Origin: an archaeon
GTDB taxonomy: Archaea > Thermoproteota > Nitrososphaeria > Nitrososphaerales > CADDZS01
Direction of reading: 5' to 3'
Assembly (NCBI GenBank): GCA_021792315.1
Contig: JAJYUX010000046.1
Location: 2,403-12,877, forward strand
Length of the DNA stretch: 10,475 nucleotides
The position numbers and the translations under genes are program-made. The notes beneath the pieces were generated by a model. The model was given only the letters and a program-made list of their open reading frames with translations. It did not search any database and had not been told where the DNA came from. Positions 1 through 5,776 of this stretch are shown here, in pieces; the stretch's first letter is position 1; every line of letters starts with the position of its first letter.

Positions 1-1
1 T

Positions 2-73
2 CCGATCACAGTCAATGGAATGATTTCTAACTGGATCTTTAGCGCGGTATTGGCCCTAAGCATCTTGCTCTGA
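2..73 (+). CDS. C-terminal end of a probable membrane protein (partial)
   Basis: A frame open from the left edge ends at TGA 71-73 and gives 23 residues. The last part, reading NWIFSAVLALSILL, is hydrophobic and long enough for most of a membrane helix. It stops 6 nt before the end of the displaced-frame tail of the opposite gene (80), so the two would be tightly convergent. The family cannot be identified from so short a piece, and the frame could be open by chance. The hydrophobic run and tidy tail-to-tail spacing make a real C-terminus somewhat more likely than not. Confidence 0.4.
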   Translation, partial: PITVNGMISNWIFSAVLALSILL

Positions 74-79
74 TTTCAT

Positions 80-208
80 TTAGGCAGAGTCCCAAATTTC
101 TTGCAGACCCTTTGGAATGGAACGTGACATCTCCAATAGCGATATGTCTGGTATCAATGTCTTTAGCGAGAAGAAGACCTCTCTAGCCGCAATGAATGCC
201 TCTTCCAT
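80..208 (-). pseudogene. Displaced-frame C-terminal tail of the 163-624 gene
   Basis: In a different minus-strand frame from the 153-aa ORF, 42 codons run from ATG 208-206 to TAA 82-80. They read as a plausible helical, amphipathic tail: MEEAFIAAREVFFSLKTL and then EMSRSIPKGLQEIWDSA. At the junction the minus strand reads TACAAAGCATGG. Adding one A to the AAA run would give TAC AAA AGC ATG GAA, i.e. YKSMEEAF, fusing both parts into one protein of about 180 residues. A one-base loss in an A run is a common mutation and also a common sequencing error; the sequence cannot tell these apart. The tail could alternatively be a chance open frame. Confidence 0.5.
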
Positions 209-624
209 GCTTTGTAACCTTCGTTGTTTTTGATTGGCGTCAAGTAATCAGTCATGTTGGATCGGACAAACCCAGGTTGCTTGACGGTGGCCCATGATCC
301 GTGTATTCCCGGCGGTAGCAGCTTCTTGAATTGTTTTTTCTGCTCCTGCGAGAATTTCAAGCTGAGAAGGTGAAGAGTGACTCGCGTTATCCTTTCGGAA
401 CGGTACGAATTATGGAGCTTGAGTCTTCCATCAATTTCTTTGATGAATTCTCTTTTGGTAACGCACTGTCTTGACATATCCCGGGAGAGTTCCTGCACGT
501 CCAACATCGAGTCACCAGACAAGTTCCGGGAATCGAAGTAGAGAGATTCAAACCAATGAGATGCTAGTCCCCAGGCCAACGAAGCCGCCATAGTTCTGGT
601 TTCAGGCCAATCGTCGTATCTCAC
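163..624 (-). CDS. Hypothetical protein, 153 aa, probably frameshifted near its C-terminus
   Basis: I do not recognise a family. The start is GTG 624-622, preceded on the minus strand by AAGGG with a 6-nt spacer (TTTGCA), a good ribosome binding site that favours this start. The product is soluble-looking and mixed charge, with Trp/aromatic residues near the N-terminus (WGLASHWFESLYF) and a basic middle (KFSQEQKKQFKKL). It ends in a low-quality run, RLERSSSR, while an adjacent frame opens with MEEAFIAAREVFF and continues to 80. The natural gene was therefore probably about 545 nt and lost one base. It follows the Nudix gene on the same strand after about 60 nt and may be co-transcribed. Function unknown. 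Confidence 0.55.
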   Translation of the reverse strand: MRYDDWPETRTMAASLAWGLASHWFESLYFDSRNLSGDSMLDVQELSRDMSRQCVTKREFIKEIDGRLKLHNSYRSERITRVTLHLLSLKFSQEQKKQFKKLLPPGIHGSWATVKQPGFVRSNMTDYLTPIKNNEGYKAWKRHSLRLERSSSR

Positions 625-684
625 TGCAAACCCTTAATGTCATAGATCTCATTGTATCATCGCAGGTTCAATTCAGTTATTCAG

Positions 685-1206
685 CTAGTGATATCTTGCA
701 TTCTGATATTTATCGAAGGCAATTCTTGCGTCCAAGGTTATCATATCAATATTGGATCGGAAAAACTCCTTGCATGCTTGAATGGGGAAGAAGACTACTT
801 GTTCGACCTCCTTCGGGTCAATCTTAACTTGACCGTCACCATTCGCTTCGAATACAAGATTAATCTCCCGCTCAATTTTGCCCATATATTGAATCTCTGG
901 AACCACGAATTTGAACAGGTATCGTGGACGGATTGAGATTCCCAGCTCCTCCTTCAGTTCTCTTGTGGCAGCAATAACAGGATCCTCACCTGCTTTCACA
1001 TGACCTGTGCATGAAGCGGTCCACTTTCCAGGTAACCAATCATCCGACTTGCTCCTTTGTTGAAGTAGAATTTGCCCATTTGAATCTCGAAGGAATACTG
1101 TTACCTCTCTGTGGAGGAGGCCAGCCCTGAGGCATTCTCCAAGTGTTCTGGTTCCTATCACTTTATCCTCTTCATTCACTATGTCCACCAGTTCGCTTTC
1201 GGTCAA
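685..1206 (-). CDS. Nudix hydrolase of the IPP-isomerase-like (YfcD-type) group
   Basis: A perfect Nudix box (G-x5-E-x7-RELKEELGI) lies at 1005-937, about residues 68-90 from the proposed start. This motif binds the metal that helps hydrolyse nucleoside-diphosphate-X substrates. The order LLHREVTVF, WTASCTGHV, Nudix box, EREINLVF follows type 1 isopentenyl-diphosphate isomerase. By comparison with the E. coli enzyme, His32, His69, Glu114 and Glu116 appear kept, His25 is not, and the catalytic Cys67 position is Thr with a Cys one residue earlier. I therefore call an IDI-like hydrolase, not an isomerase. TTG 1206-1204 is preferred because it starts MTESELVDIVNEEDKVIGT, a typical N-terminus. An upstream ATG at 1299 would overlap the divergent peptidase start and add unconserved-looking residues. 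Confidence 0.85.
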   Translation of the reverse strand: MTESELVDIVNEEDKVIGTRTLGECLRAGLLHREVTVFLRDSNGQILLQQRSKSDDWLPGKWTASCTGHVKAGEDPVIAATRELKEELGISIRPRYLFKFVVPEIQYMGKIEREINLVFEANGDGQVKIDPKEVEQVVFFPIQACKEFFRSNIDMITLDARIAFDKYQNARYH

Positions 1207-1235
1207 GTCTCCCCAAGTGTTCAGAGGAGTCTCCC

Positions 1236-1245
1236 TTAAATTAAT
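1236..1245. promoter_or_regulatory. Possible shared archaeal TATA box, TTAAATTAAT
   Basis: TTAAATTAAT lies in the only strongly A/T-rich stretch between the two divergent genes. Its centre is about 29 nt upstream of the peptidase ATG (1269). Read on the other strand it is about 34 nt upstream of the proposed Nudix TTG (1206). Archaeal TATA boxes usually sit 26-27 nt before the transcription start, so the peptidase would be leaderless or nearly so and the Nudix mRNA would have a leader of a few bases. The site falls inside the longer Nudix reading frame, which supports the shorter start. Positional inference only. Confidence 0.35.
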
Positions 1246-1268
1246 CCAAAACAAGTAGTGGTTCTGGA

Positions 1269-2633
1269 ATGAAGACACCAGATTCTGTTGGGAGAGCATG
1301 GTATTACGCGGAGAACAACAAATCGCGATTCATTGAAGAATTAAAAGAACTGGTGAGTCAACCTAGTGTTTCAGCACAGAACATGGGTCTGAAAGAATGC
1401 TCCGAGCTTGTCCGGAGGAAAATGGTTGAGCTGGGCATCAAGACGAAGGTATTTCCCGTTCAATACGGCCCTGATGTGATTTACGGTGAATTAAGTGGAG
1501 CAAAGAACGCACGCACTCTTGTAATTTACAATCACTATGATGTTCAACCAGCCGAACCTCTTAATGAATGGAAGAGCGATCCATTCAAACCAGAAATCAG
1601 AAACGGATGTATCTACGGCCGTGGAGTCGGCGACGACAAAGGAGAACTCGCTGCCCGACTCAATGCAGTAGAGTCCCTATTAGAAACTGAGGGTTCTGTC
1701 AAACCCAACATAAAGTGGATCGTTGAGGGAGAGGAAGAAGTGGGGAGTCCTCACTTTCACAGCTTTGTAATGCAGAACAAATCAATGCTCTCTGGAAACG
1801 GATGCCTGTGGGAGGAAGGCGATAGAACGCCATCCGGAACGGCAGAGATTCACCTTGGAGTCAAGGGCCTACTTTATGTTGAATTCAGTCTGAAAGTTGG
1901 GGAAAAGGATCAACATTCAATGTATGGACCTATAGCTCCGAATCCTGCTTGGCGCATTGTAAATTTGCTGAAGACAATCCGAAACGAGGATGGCAGGGTT
2001 CTGATAGAGGGATTTTACGATGATGTTGCTAAACCGACATCGGAGGAGCTCAAGGTCATTAAAAAGAATGAATTCTCTTCCGAGAGTTTGAAAGAGGCTC
2101 TTCAGCTCGACTATATCTACTCTGGGAAGAGTGACACCGAGACAGCGAAGAAGCTTCTATACGAGCCTACGGCAAATGTCGCCGGGTTTGGCTCTGGTTA
2201 CACAGGTCAGGGATCAAAAACGATTGTTCCAAAAGAAGCTCTTGCGAAGATGGACTTTAGATTGGTCGCGAACATGAACGCAGATGATATTCTGGCCAAG
2301 CTTCGAAGGCACATGAAGAAGCATGGGTTTCAGGATGTGAAATTGACCGTGCATTCTAAGGAAAATCCTGCGAAGACTCCCTTGAACAGTCACATTGCCC
2401 AAGTGATGATAACGTGCTCTACTATGGCGGAAGGAAAGCGGCCGAATGTTTGGCCAACAATTTGGGGAACAGGTCCGCTGAGTCTGTTCACAAAGACTTT
2501 GAAACTACCAACTGCAATGGGCCTGGGTGTGAACTATGCTGGAGCAGGTTTTCATGCGCCAAACGAGCACGTAGTTCTGGACTATTACCATCGAGCCGTA
2601 AAGCAACTTATCTGTCTCTTTGCTCTCTTTTAG
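1269..2633 (+). CDS. M20 family zinc metallopeptidase (CNDP/ArgE/DapE-like dipeptidase)
   Basis: A full-length 454-aa member of the M20 family, cytosolic di-zinc peptidases that trim dipeptides, acyl amino acids or similar amides. Visible landmarks: NHYDVQP with metal ligand His89 and Asp91; GRGVGDDKG with bridging Asp122; EGEEEVGS with catalytic Glu156 and metal ligand Glu157; CLWEEGD near 179-185, which should carry the next metal ligand; dimer-domain His216; DFR near 329-331; and the final ligand His429 in GAGFHAPNEHV. There is no signal peptide. ATG 1269 is chosen because residues 13-36 already match the usual N-terminal helix and PSVSAQ turn. The substrate cannot be read from the sequence. 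It is divergent from the Nudix gene and ends convergently with minus-strand coding-like sequence. Confidence 0.95.
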   Translation: MKTPDSVGRAWYYAENNKSRFIEELKELVSQPSVSAQNMGLKECSELVRRKMVELGIKTKVFPVQYGPDVIYGELSGAKNARTLVIYNHYDVQPAEPLNEWKSDPFKPEIRNGCIYGRGVGDDKGELAARLNAVESLLETEGSVKPNIKWIVEGEEEVGSPHFHSFVMQNKSMLSGNGCLWEEGDRTPSGTAEIHLGVKGLLYVEFSLKVGEKDQHSMYGPIAPNPAWRIVNLLKTIRNEDGRVLIEGFYDDVAKPTSEELKVIKKNEFSSESLKEALQLDYIYSGKSDTETAKKLLYEPTANVAGFGSGYTGQGSKTIVPKEALAKMDFRLVANMNADDILAKLRRHMKKHGFQDVKLTVHSKENPAKTPLNSHIAQVMITCSTMAEGKRPNVWPTIWGTGPLSLFTKTLKLPTAMGLGVNYAGAGFHAPNEHVVLDYYHRAVKQLICLFALF

Positions 2634-2978
2634 TTAATGTCTAGGTACTTACCAATTAGTTCTCCCGTATCAGCACCATAATTGGGGATGTGTTTTCCGG
2701 GTTTTGGTGCTGGATGCGTGTGATGTGGGAATAAAACCTCTAATCTGCGCATATCCATTAGATGCTCTTTCCTAAAACCGTGAACTCAATATGAAAGACA
2801 GCATTCGCAAAGCTAGCTAGCTCAAATGAGCACTGACCGGTCATGTTCTTATCGTCGAAGATACCAAAAGGGATTCTATGCACAGAAAGAAAACAACTGA
2901 GCACACTCAGGAGATCAATTTATCGTAGAGCCAGAATCCATAACCAATATCACCAATTTCTGTCGTTTGTTTTACCAA
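2630..2978 (-). pseudogene. Fragmented minus-strand gene or set of tiny ORFs filling the gap
   Basis: The 349-bp gap after the peptidase holds protein-like sequence on the minus strand in three frames. Piece 1 is TTG 2978 to TGA 2907 and contains EIGDIGYGFWLYDK. Piece 2 is GTG 2883 to TAA 2758 (41 aa) and contains IPFGIFDDKNMTGQCSFEL and AVFHIEFTVLGKSI. Piece 3 is ATG 2758 to TAA 2630 (42 aa) and contains PAPKPGKHIPNYGADTGEL. Pieces 2 and 3 meet at TAATG. Piece 3 ends on the peptidase stop (TTAG, 2630-2633), and piece 1 starts 5 nt from the divergent ATG at 2983. This packing suggests one former gene with two frame changes, or two to three very small genes. No family is recognised, and the judgement of coding character is by eye. 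Confidence 0.38.
2811..2843. repeat. Cluster of three short palindromes
   Basis: Three self-complementary sequences lie within 33 bases. AGCTAGCTAGCT (2811-2822) is a perfect 12-nt palindrome. GCTCAAATGAGC (2820-2831) is a 4-bp stem with a 4-nt loop. TGACCGGTCA (2834-2843) is a perfect 10-nt palindrome. They lie 140 nt or more upstream of the gene at 2983 and inside piece 2 of the minus-strand fragmented gene, so they could be operator sites, remnants or chance. No promoter adjoins them clearly. Confidence 0.4.
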
Positions 2979-2982
2979 AACA

Positions 2983-3327
2983 ATGGTACTCGTCTCTCCG
3001 TTCGATGACTCTACTCTTGAAAAGATAAAAGCTTGCAAAAAGGTGGAGTTTCCCATCTGCTTGAGAGAGTCTATCATAAGAATGTTCGGAGAGGACGGCA
3101 AGACAATCCTTGATTGACTGGTAATGAACGAGACGTTTGACAACACTCCGATAATGTCTCCAAGAGACGTTTGGAGCCTCTATGAGATGTATATCGAACG
3201 TGCTTCGAATATATTAGGCGATGATGTCGGAAAGGTTATCGAGTTTGAAAGCGTTCACGAAATGAAATCAATGTTCTGTACGAAATGCCCACTGTATGAG
3301 AAACACAAGACGAAATCTCCTAGCTGA
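2983..3327 (+). pseudogene. Small hypothetical protein interrupted by an in-frame TGA
   Basis: ATG 2983 opens 44 codons (MVLVSPFDDSTLEKIKAC, then KKVEFPICLRESIIRMFG) ending ILD-TGA at 3115-3117. The same frame continues LV and then ATG 3124 for 67 codons (MNETFDNTPIMSPRDVWSL, then VIEFESVHEMKSMFCTKCPL) to TGA 3325-3327. Across the TGA the text reads like one compact protein of about 114 residues, with a CxxC pair (FCTKC) near the end that could bind a metal. The simplest reading is a nonsense mutation, for example from TGG or CGA. Alternatives are two coupled genes, since an ATG lies 9 nt after the stop begins, or a sequencing error. The family is unknown to me; it may be a lineage-restricted archaeal protein. 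Confidence 0.55.
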
Positions 3328-3337
3328 CGACTTTTAA

Positions 3338-3616
3338 CACAAATATAATCAAGTCACAACCGACAAGAAATGGATCAAATTTCAGACTGAGAGAGGTTGG
3401 GAAATTATTAGTACCCAGAACACACGTTTGATCAAGAAAATTCCCGTCACGCCTTCCTCAGTCTCGTTAGTGCGAAGAAAACCCCCGGCAGATGTCAGGA
3501 GTCACCAGAGCCTTGAGTCATTTCCAAGACCAATGACACAGGTCGTACATCGACGTACTCCACAATCGTGATCCTATTGGATATGCCCGGATTGTGGAAA
3601 ACACAAGATGTCCTAA
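3338..3616 (+). pseudogene. Degraded small zinc-knuckle gene with in-frame TGA and no clear start
   Basis: A frame open from 3338 gives 77 codons, including KKWIKFQTERGWEIISTQN, LIKKIPVTPSSVSLVRRKPP and PRPMTQVVHRRTPQS, to TGA 3569-3571. It continues in frame for 14 codons as SYWICPDCGKHKMS to TAA 3614-3616. CPDCGK is a typical zinc knuckle and would be half of a zinc site, or a complete CxxC hook. There is no ATG, GTG or TTG near the beginning of the frame; the first TTG is about 28 codons in. A missing start plus a late stop suggests a pseudogene of about 90 residues, lying just after the other interrupted gene. No family is recognised. A chance open frame of this length is possible but unlikely to end in such a motif. 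Confidence 0.45.
3559..3598 (+). repeat. Hairpin with 9-bp arms enclosing the in-frame TGA
   Basis: TCCACAATC (3559-3567) is perfectly complementary to GATTGTGGA (3590-3598). Inside, ATCC (3571-3574) can pair with GGAT (3579-3582) around a TATT loop, giving a two-part stem. The interrupting TGA (3569-3571) lies in the internal loop. The position is suggestive, but a 9-bp inverted repeat with a loop under 30 nt is expected about once by chance in a window of this size. Confidence 0.5.
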
Positions 3617-3707
3617 GCTAGTAACCAGAAAAAGTCAATTGGCAAATCAGTTCTGACAATGTATGAGGAACGAGAATATTATGTCCAATGGTCAACAGTC
3701 CTTCCTA

Positions 3708-3977
3708 TCACGACAGTGCTTGTTTGAGCTCTTCGTTGTACTGCATGCTCGAAGAGACCAGACAGCTGTGTTCTGCTAGATGAAATGTGCATAAGAAAGA
3801 TCCGCAGGGACAATAGTAGCTTGCTACCTCTTTGGATCCTTCGCATCTGAAGCAGAACAGAGTTCGTCCAACAACTCTAATCTGTTGTCTGACTCTCGGT
3901 TCCAAGTCATCAAAGAGATCCTTTTCACATGCATCAGGCACCTCTCTCTCAATGGCAGGAGTATTCTTAACAGTCAA
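3708..3977 (-). CDS. Small Cys/His-rich zinc-binding protein, 89 aa
   Basis: The second half is dense in likely zinc ligands: Cys42 and Cys45 (CFRC), Cys56 and Cys58 (CPC), Cys63, His66, His70 and Cys72 (CTFHLAEHSC). Eight ligands could hold two zinc ions in an interleaved, B-box-like or treble-clef-like fold. The first 35 residues are acidic and without ligands. I do not recognise an exact family; a nucleic-acid or protein-binding role is only a general expectation for such proteins. The listed start is TTG 3977. The frame is open further upstream to 4094, and GTG 3941, preceded by GAGAGAGAG, is another possible start. The stop is TGA followed directly by TAG. The gene diverges from the HD-domain gene across a 137-nt gap. 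Confidence 0.65.
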   Translation of the reverse strand: MTVKNTPAIEREVPDACEKDLFDDLEPRVRQQIRVVGRTLFCFRCEGSKEVASYYCPCGSFLCTFHLAEHSCLVSSSMQYNEELKQALS

Positions 3978-4063
3978 TTTCAGAAATTGAGATCTAGGCA
4001 GTGATTCTTCATGGGAGATGTCAAGAAAGCGAGGCCTAAAGCTCAGTATCCCTTTACAAGAAT

Positions 4064-4087
4064 AGAAAGACAGAGATAGCTCTTTCT
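4064..4087. repeat. Inverted repeat upstream of the HD-domain gene
   Basis: AGAAAGA (4064-4070) and TCTTTCT (4081-4087) are perfect 7-base complements separated by 10 nt, ending 27 nt before the TTG start at 4115. It could be an operator or a leader hairpin for the HD gene, or serve the divergent zinc-protein gene. There is no recognisable TATA box next to it. Confidence 0.3.
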
Positions 4088-4114
4088 GACGGTTCTACAT
4101 CTGGATTCAACACT

Positions 4115-5437
4115 TTGACAGCTGGTCGTTCAAGGGCAAGCTCCGGTCAAACAGCCGAGATTCGCGACCCTATTCATGGGTACATTTACGCTACCGAAGC
4201 TGAGAGGAAAATCATCGATACAAGTACCTTCCAGCGGCTCAGGAGAATCAGACAGCTCGCTGGCTGCCATTTGGTGTACCCCGGAGGGCAGCACTCACGT
4301 TTCGAGCACGTGATTGGGTGCATGTATCTTGCTGGGAAGGTGGGAGAAGTTATCGCTTCGAAAGGGATCGGATTCGGAGAAGATGAAATTCAGAGACTCC
4401 GCTTAGCTGCTCTTCTTCATGACATCGGACACGGCCCTTTCAGTCACATGTATGAAGAAGTGATTGCAGACAAGACTGACTTTACACATGAAGACATGAC
4501 TCAGAAGATAATACGCCAAACGGAGATTGGCGATATTCTGGAAAAGTATGGATTTTCAAGGAAGCGAATTAGCGGACTCGCGATCGGGAAATCTTCCCAA
4601 GAAAAAAGGTTCATGAATGATGCTATAGGTGGTGGTCTGTCCGTCGACATCATGGATTACCTGCTACGAGATTCGTATTTTACAGGAGTCGAGTATGGAA
4701 AGGTTGACGTACATCGCATAATCAATTCATTTGAAATCATGAAGGATAAACTGGCGATTGCTAACGCCGCGCTTTTTGCGTTTGAGGCACTAATGATTGC
4801 GAGGTATGAAATGTTTCGCGCGGTGTATTTTCACCGAACAGTTAGGGCGGCAGAGCTGATGATAATTAAGGCAATGACTCTGGCAGACAAAGCGCTCAAT
4901 TTGACAGATCTGAACCTCGATAATTTTCTTTCCTTGACTGACGAAGTCACACTGAACAGAATTACTACTCTTGAAACAGGTAATGACTCCGAGCTTAAGC
5001 TCGCAAAATCGCTCGCCTTGAATTATCAAAGTAGAAAGCTCTTGAAATGCGTTTTTGAAAAAACAGTTCAAGGCCGAGACAAGTTCCTCACTTCGATCTT
5101 CACCCAAAAGAGTTTCAGAAATCAGCTCTCTGAAGCGATAGCGAAGAAAGCAGGAGTTCCCGTATCCGAAGTATATGTCGATGTTCCGACCGTTCCCTCT
5201 GTACCTGTTTCGTCGACCAGAGAATCTTTCACAGGCGTGACCGTTGTGTCTAGGAAAGAAAACGGAGCCCTGACCTCTTCCGAAATTAGCGTGGAGCAGA
5301 TGCCACTAATCAGTACAATATCAGGATTCATGGATGTAATGCGGGTATACACAACGGAGAAAAGTCGAGCTAGAGTGCAGAAGGCAACCAACAGTGCACT
5401 TCAGGCAGAAGGCTACGAATCAAAAGTATCAATGTGA
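4115..5437 (+). CDS. HD-superfamily phosphohydrolase (COG1078 / dNTPase-SAMHD1-like)
   Basis: A 440-aa protein of the family that includes dNTP triphosphohydrolases and SAMHD1. The opening EIRDPIHGYIYATEAE and FQRLRRIRQL are the family's N-terminal signature. The metal-binding HD set is complete: His65 (RFEHVIG), His102-Asp103 (LLHDIGHGPFSH, with His106 and His111) and Asp178 in SVDIMDYLLRD. Such enzymes hydrolyse nucleotides or phosphoesters in the cytosol; the exact substrate cannot be told here. The C-terminal 100 or so residues (from about 340) are less typical and rich in Ser, Thr and Val. The start is TTG 4115, with no ATG upstream before an in-frame TAA at 4037; the family motif begins at residue 15. 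The gene ends 6 nt from the convergent gene at 5444. Confidence 0.92.
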   Translation: MTAGRSRASSGQTAEIRDPIHGYIYATEAERKIIDTSTFQRLRRIRQLAGCHLVYPGGQHSRFEHVIGCMYLAGKVGEVIASKGIGFGEDEIQRLRLAALLHDIGHGPFSHMYEEVIADKTDFTHEDMTQKIIRQTEIGDILEKYGFSRKRISGLAIGKSSQEKRFMNDAIGGGLSVDIMDYLLRDSYFTGVEYGKVDVHRIINSFEIMKDKLAIANAALFAFEALMIARYEMFRAVYFHRTVRAAELMIIKAMTLADKALNLTDLNLDNFLSLTDEVTLNRITTLETGNDSELKLAKSLALNYQSRKLLKCVFEKTVQGRDKFLTSIFTQKSFRNQLSEAIAKKAGVPVSEVYVDVPTVPSVPVSSTRESFTGVTVVSRKENGALTSSEISVEQMPLISTISGFMDVMRVYTTEKSRARVQKATNSALQAEGYESKVSM

Positions 5438-5443
5438 AACGAA

Positions 5444-5722
5444 TTAGATCTCATCACAGGTCTTGAGAATCTTGGAAAAATCTTCATACGAGACGCCAAC
5501 GAATTCCGGAAAACACTTTCTGATTTCTCGAGTCCGCTTTTCTCCTAATCCATTCCCGTTCAATTCTGTTTGAGATAATAGTCCTTCCAGTATCATCGCA
5601 TTCTGAACTCGTTCCTCAGACCCAAGCTTACTGAGCAAATGCTTGAAGACTCTCGCATCAAGTCCGTCTAAATAGACAATTGCTTTGTCCGGTATTTCCG
5701 CTCGGAATGAGACGTCCTGCAA
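5444..5722 (-). CDS. Hypothetical protein, 92 aa
   Basis: No family recognised. The product is charged and probably helical (ARVFKHLLSKLGSEERVQN, then GEKRTREIRKCFPEF), with no membrane segment or metal motif. The start used is TTG 5722-5720 with only a weak GAGAAG upstream. The frame is open without a standard start back to 5776, where it meets the TGA stop of the upstream 122-aa gene in the same frame. The intervening 18 codons (including RYILDCEKKLSAL) look protein-like. The two ORFs may therefore be parts of one 234-codon gene split by TGA, or two adjacent genes that happen to share a frame. It converges on the HD gene with a 6-nt gap. Confidence 0.5.
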   Translation of the reverse strand: MQDVSFRAEIPDKAIVYLDGLDARVFKHLLSKLGSEERVQNAMILEGLLSQTELNGNGLGEKRTREIRKCFPEFVGVSYEDFSKILKTCDEI

Positions 5723-5776
5723 GGCAGAGAGCTTCTTCTCGCAGTCTAATATATATCTGATGGATTGAGAGCAGTC

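Noticed and set aside
652..936. Plus-strand ORF of 94 aa.
   Set aside because: It lies antisense to the Nudix gene, whose motif is unmistakable; its protein shows no features.
2674..2717. Possible stem AGCACC/GGTGCT after the M20 gene as a terminator.
   Set aside because: Only 6 bp with a loop of more than 25 nt and no T-run at the expected place; the bases also fall in a coding-like minus-strand frame.
2843..3028. Plus-strand ORF of 61 aa.
   Set aside because: It overlaps the start of the better 2983-3327 frame and the minus-strand pieces, and its composition looks random.
2979..3146. Upstream part of a 79-aa minus-strand ORF (3146-2907).
   Set aside because: This part is antisense to the 2983-3327 gene and looks like its shadow. 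Only the segment below 2978 was kept as possible coding sequence.
3115..3571. Selenocysteine or genome-wide reassignment of TGA to explain in-frame TGAs.
   Set aside because: TGA is the normal stop of the HD gene and of TldD. Other broken frames carry TAA, TAG or frameshifts. No selenoprotein family or clear SECIS element is seen.
4790..5391. Minus-strand ORFs of 105 and 89 aa inside the HD gene.
   Set aside because: They are antisense to a well supported gene, with no motif or ribosome site.
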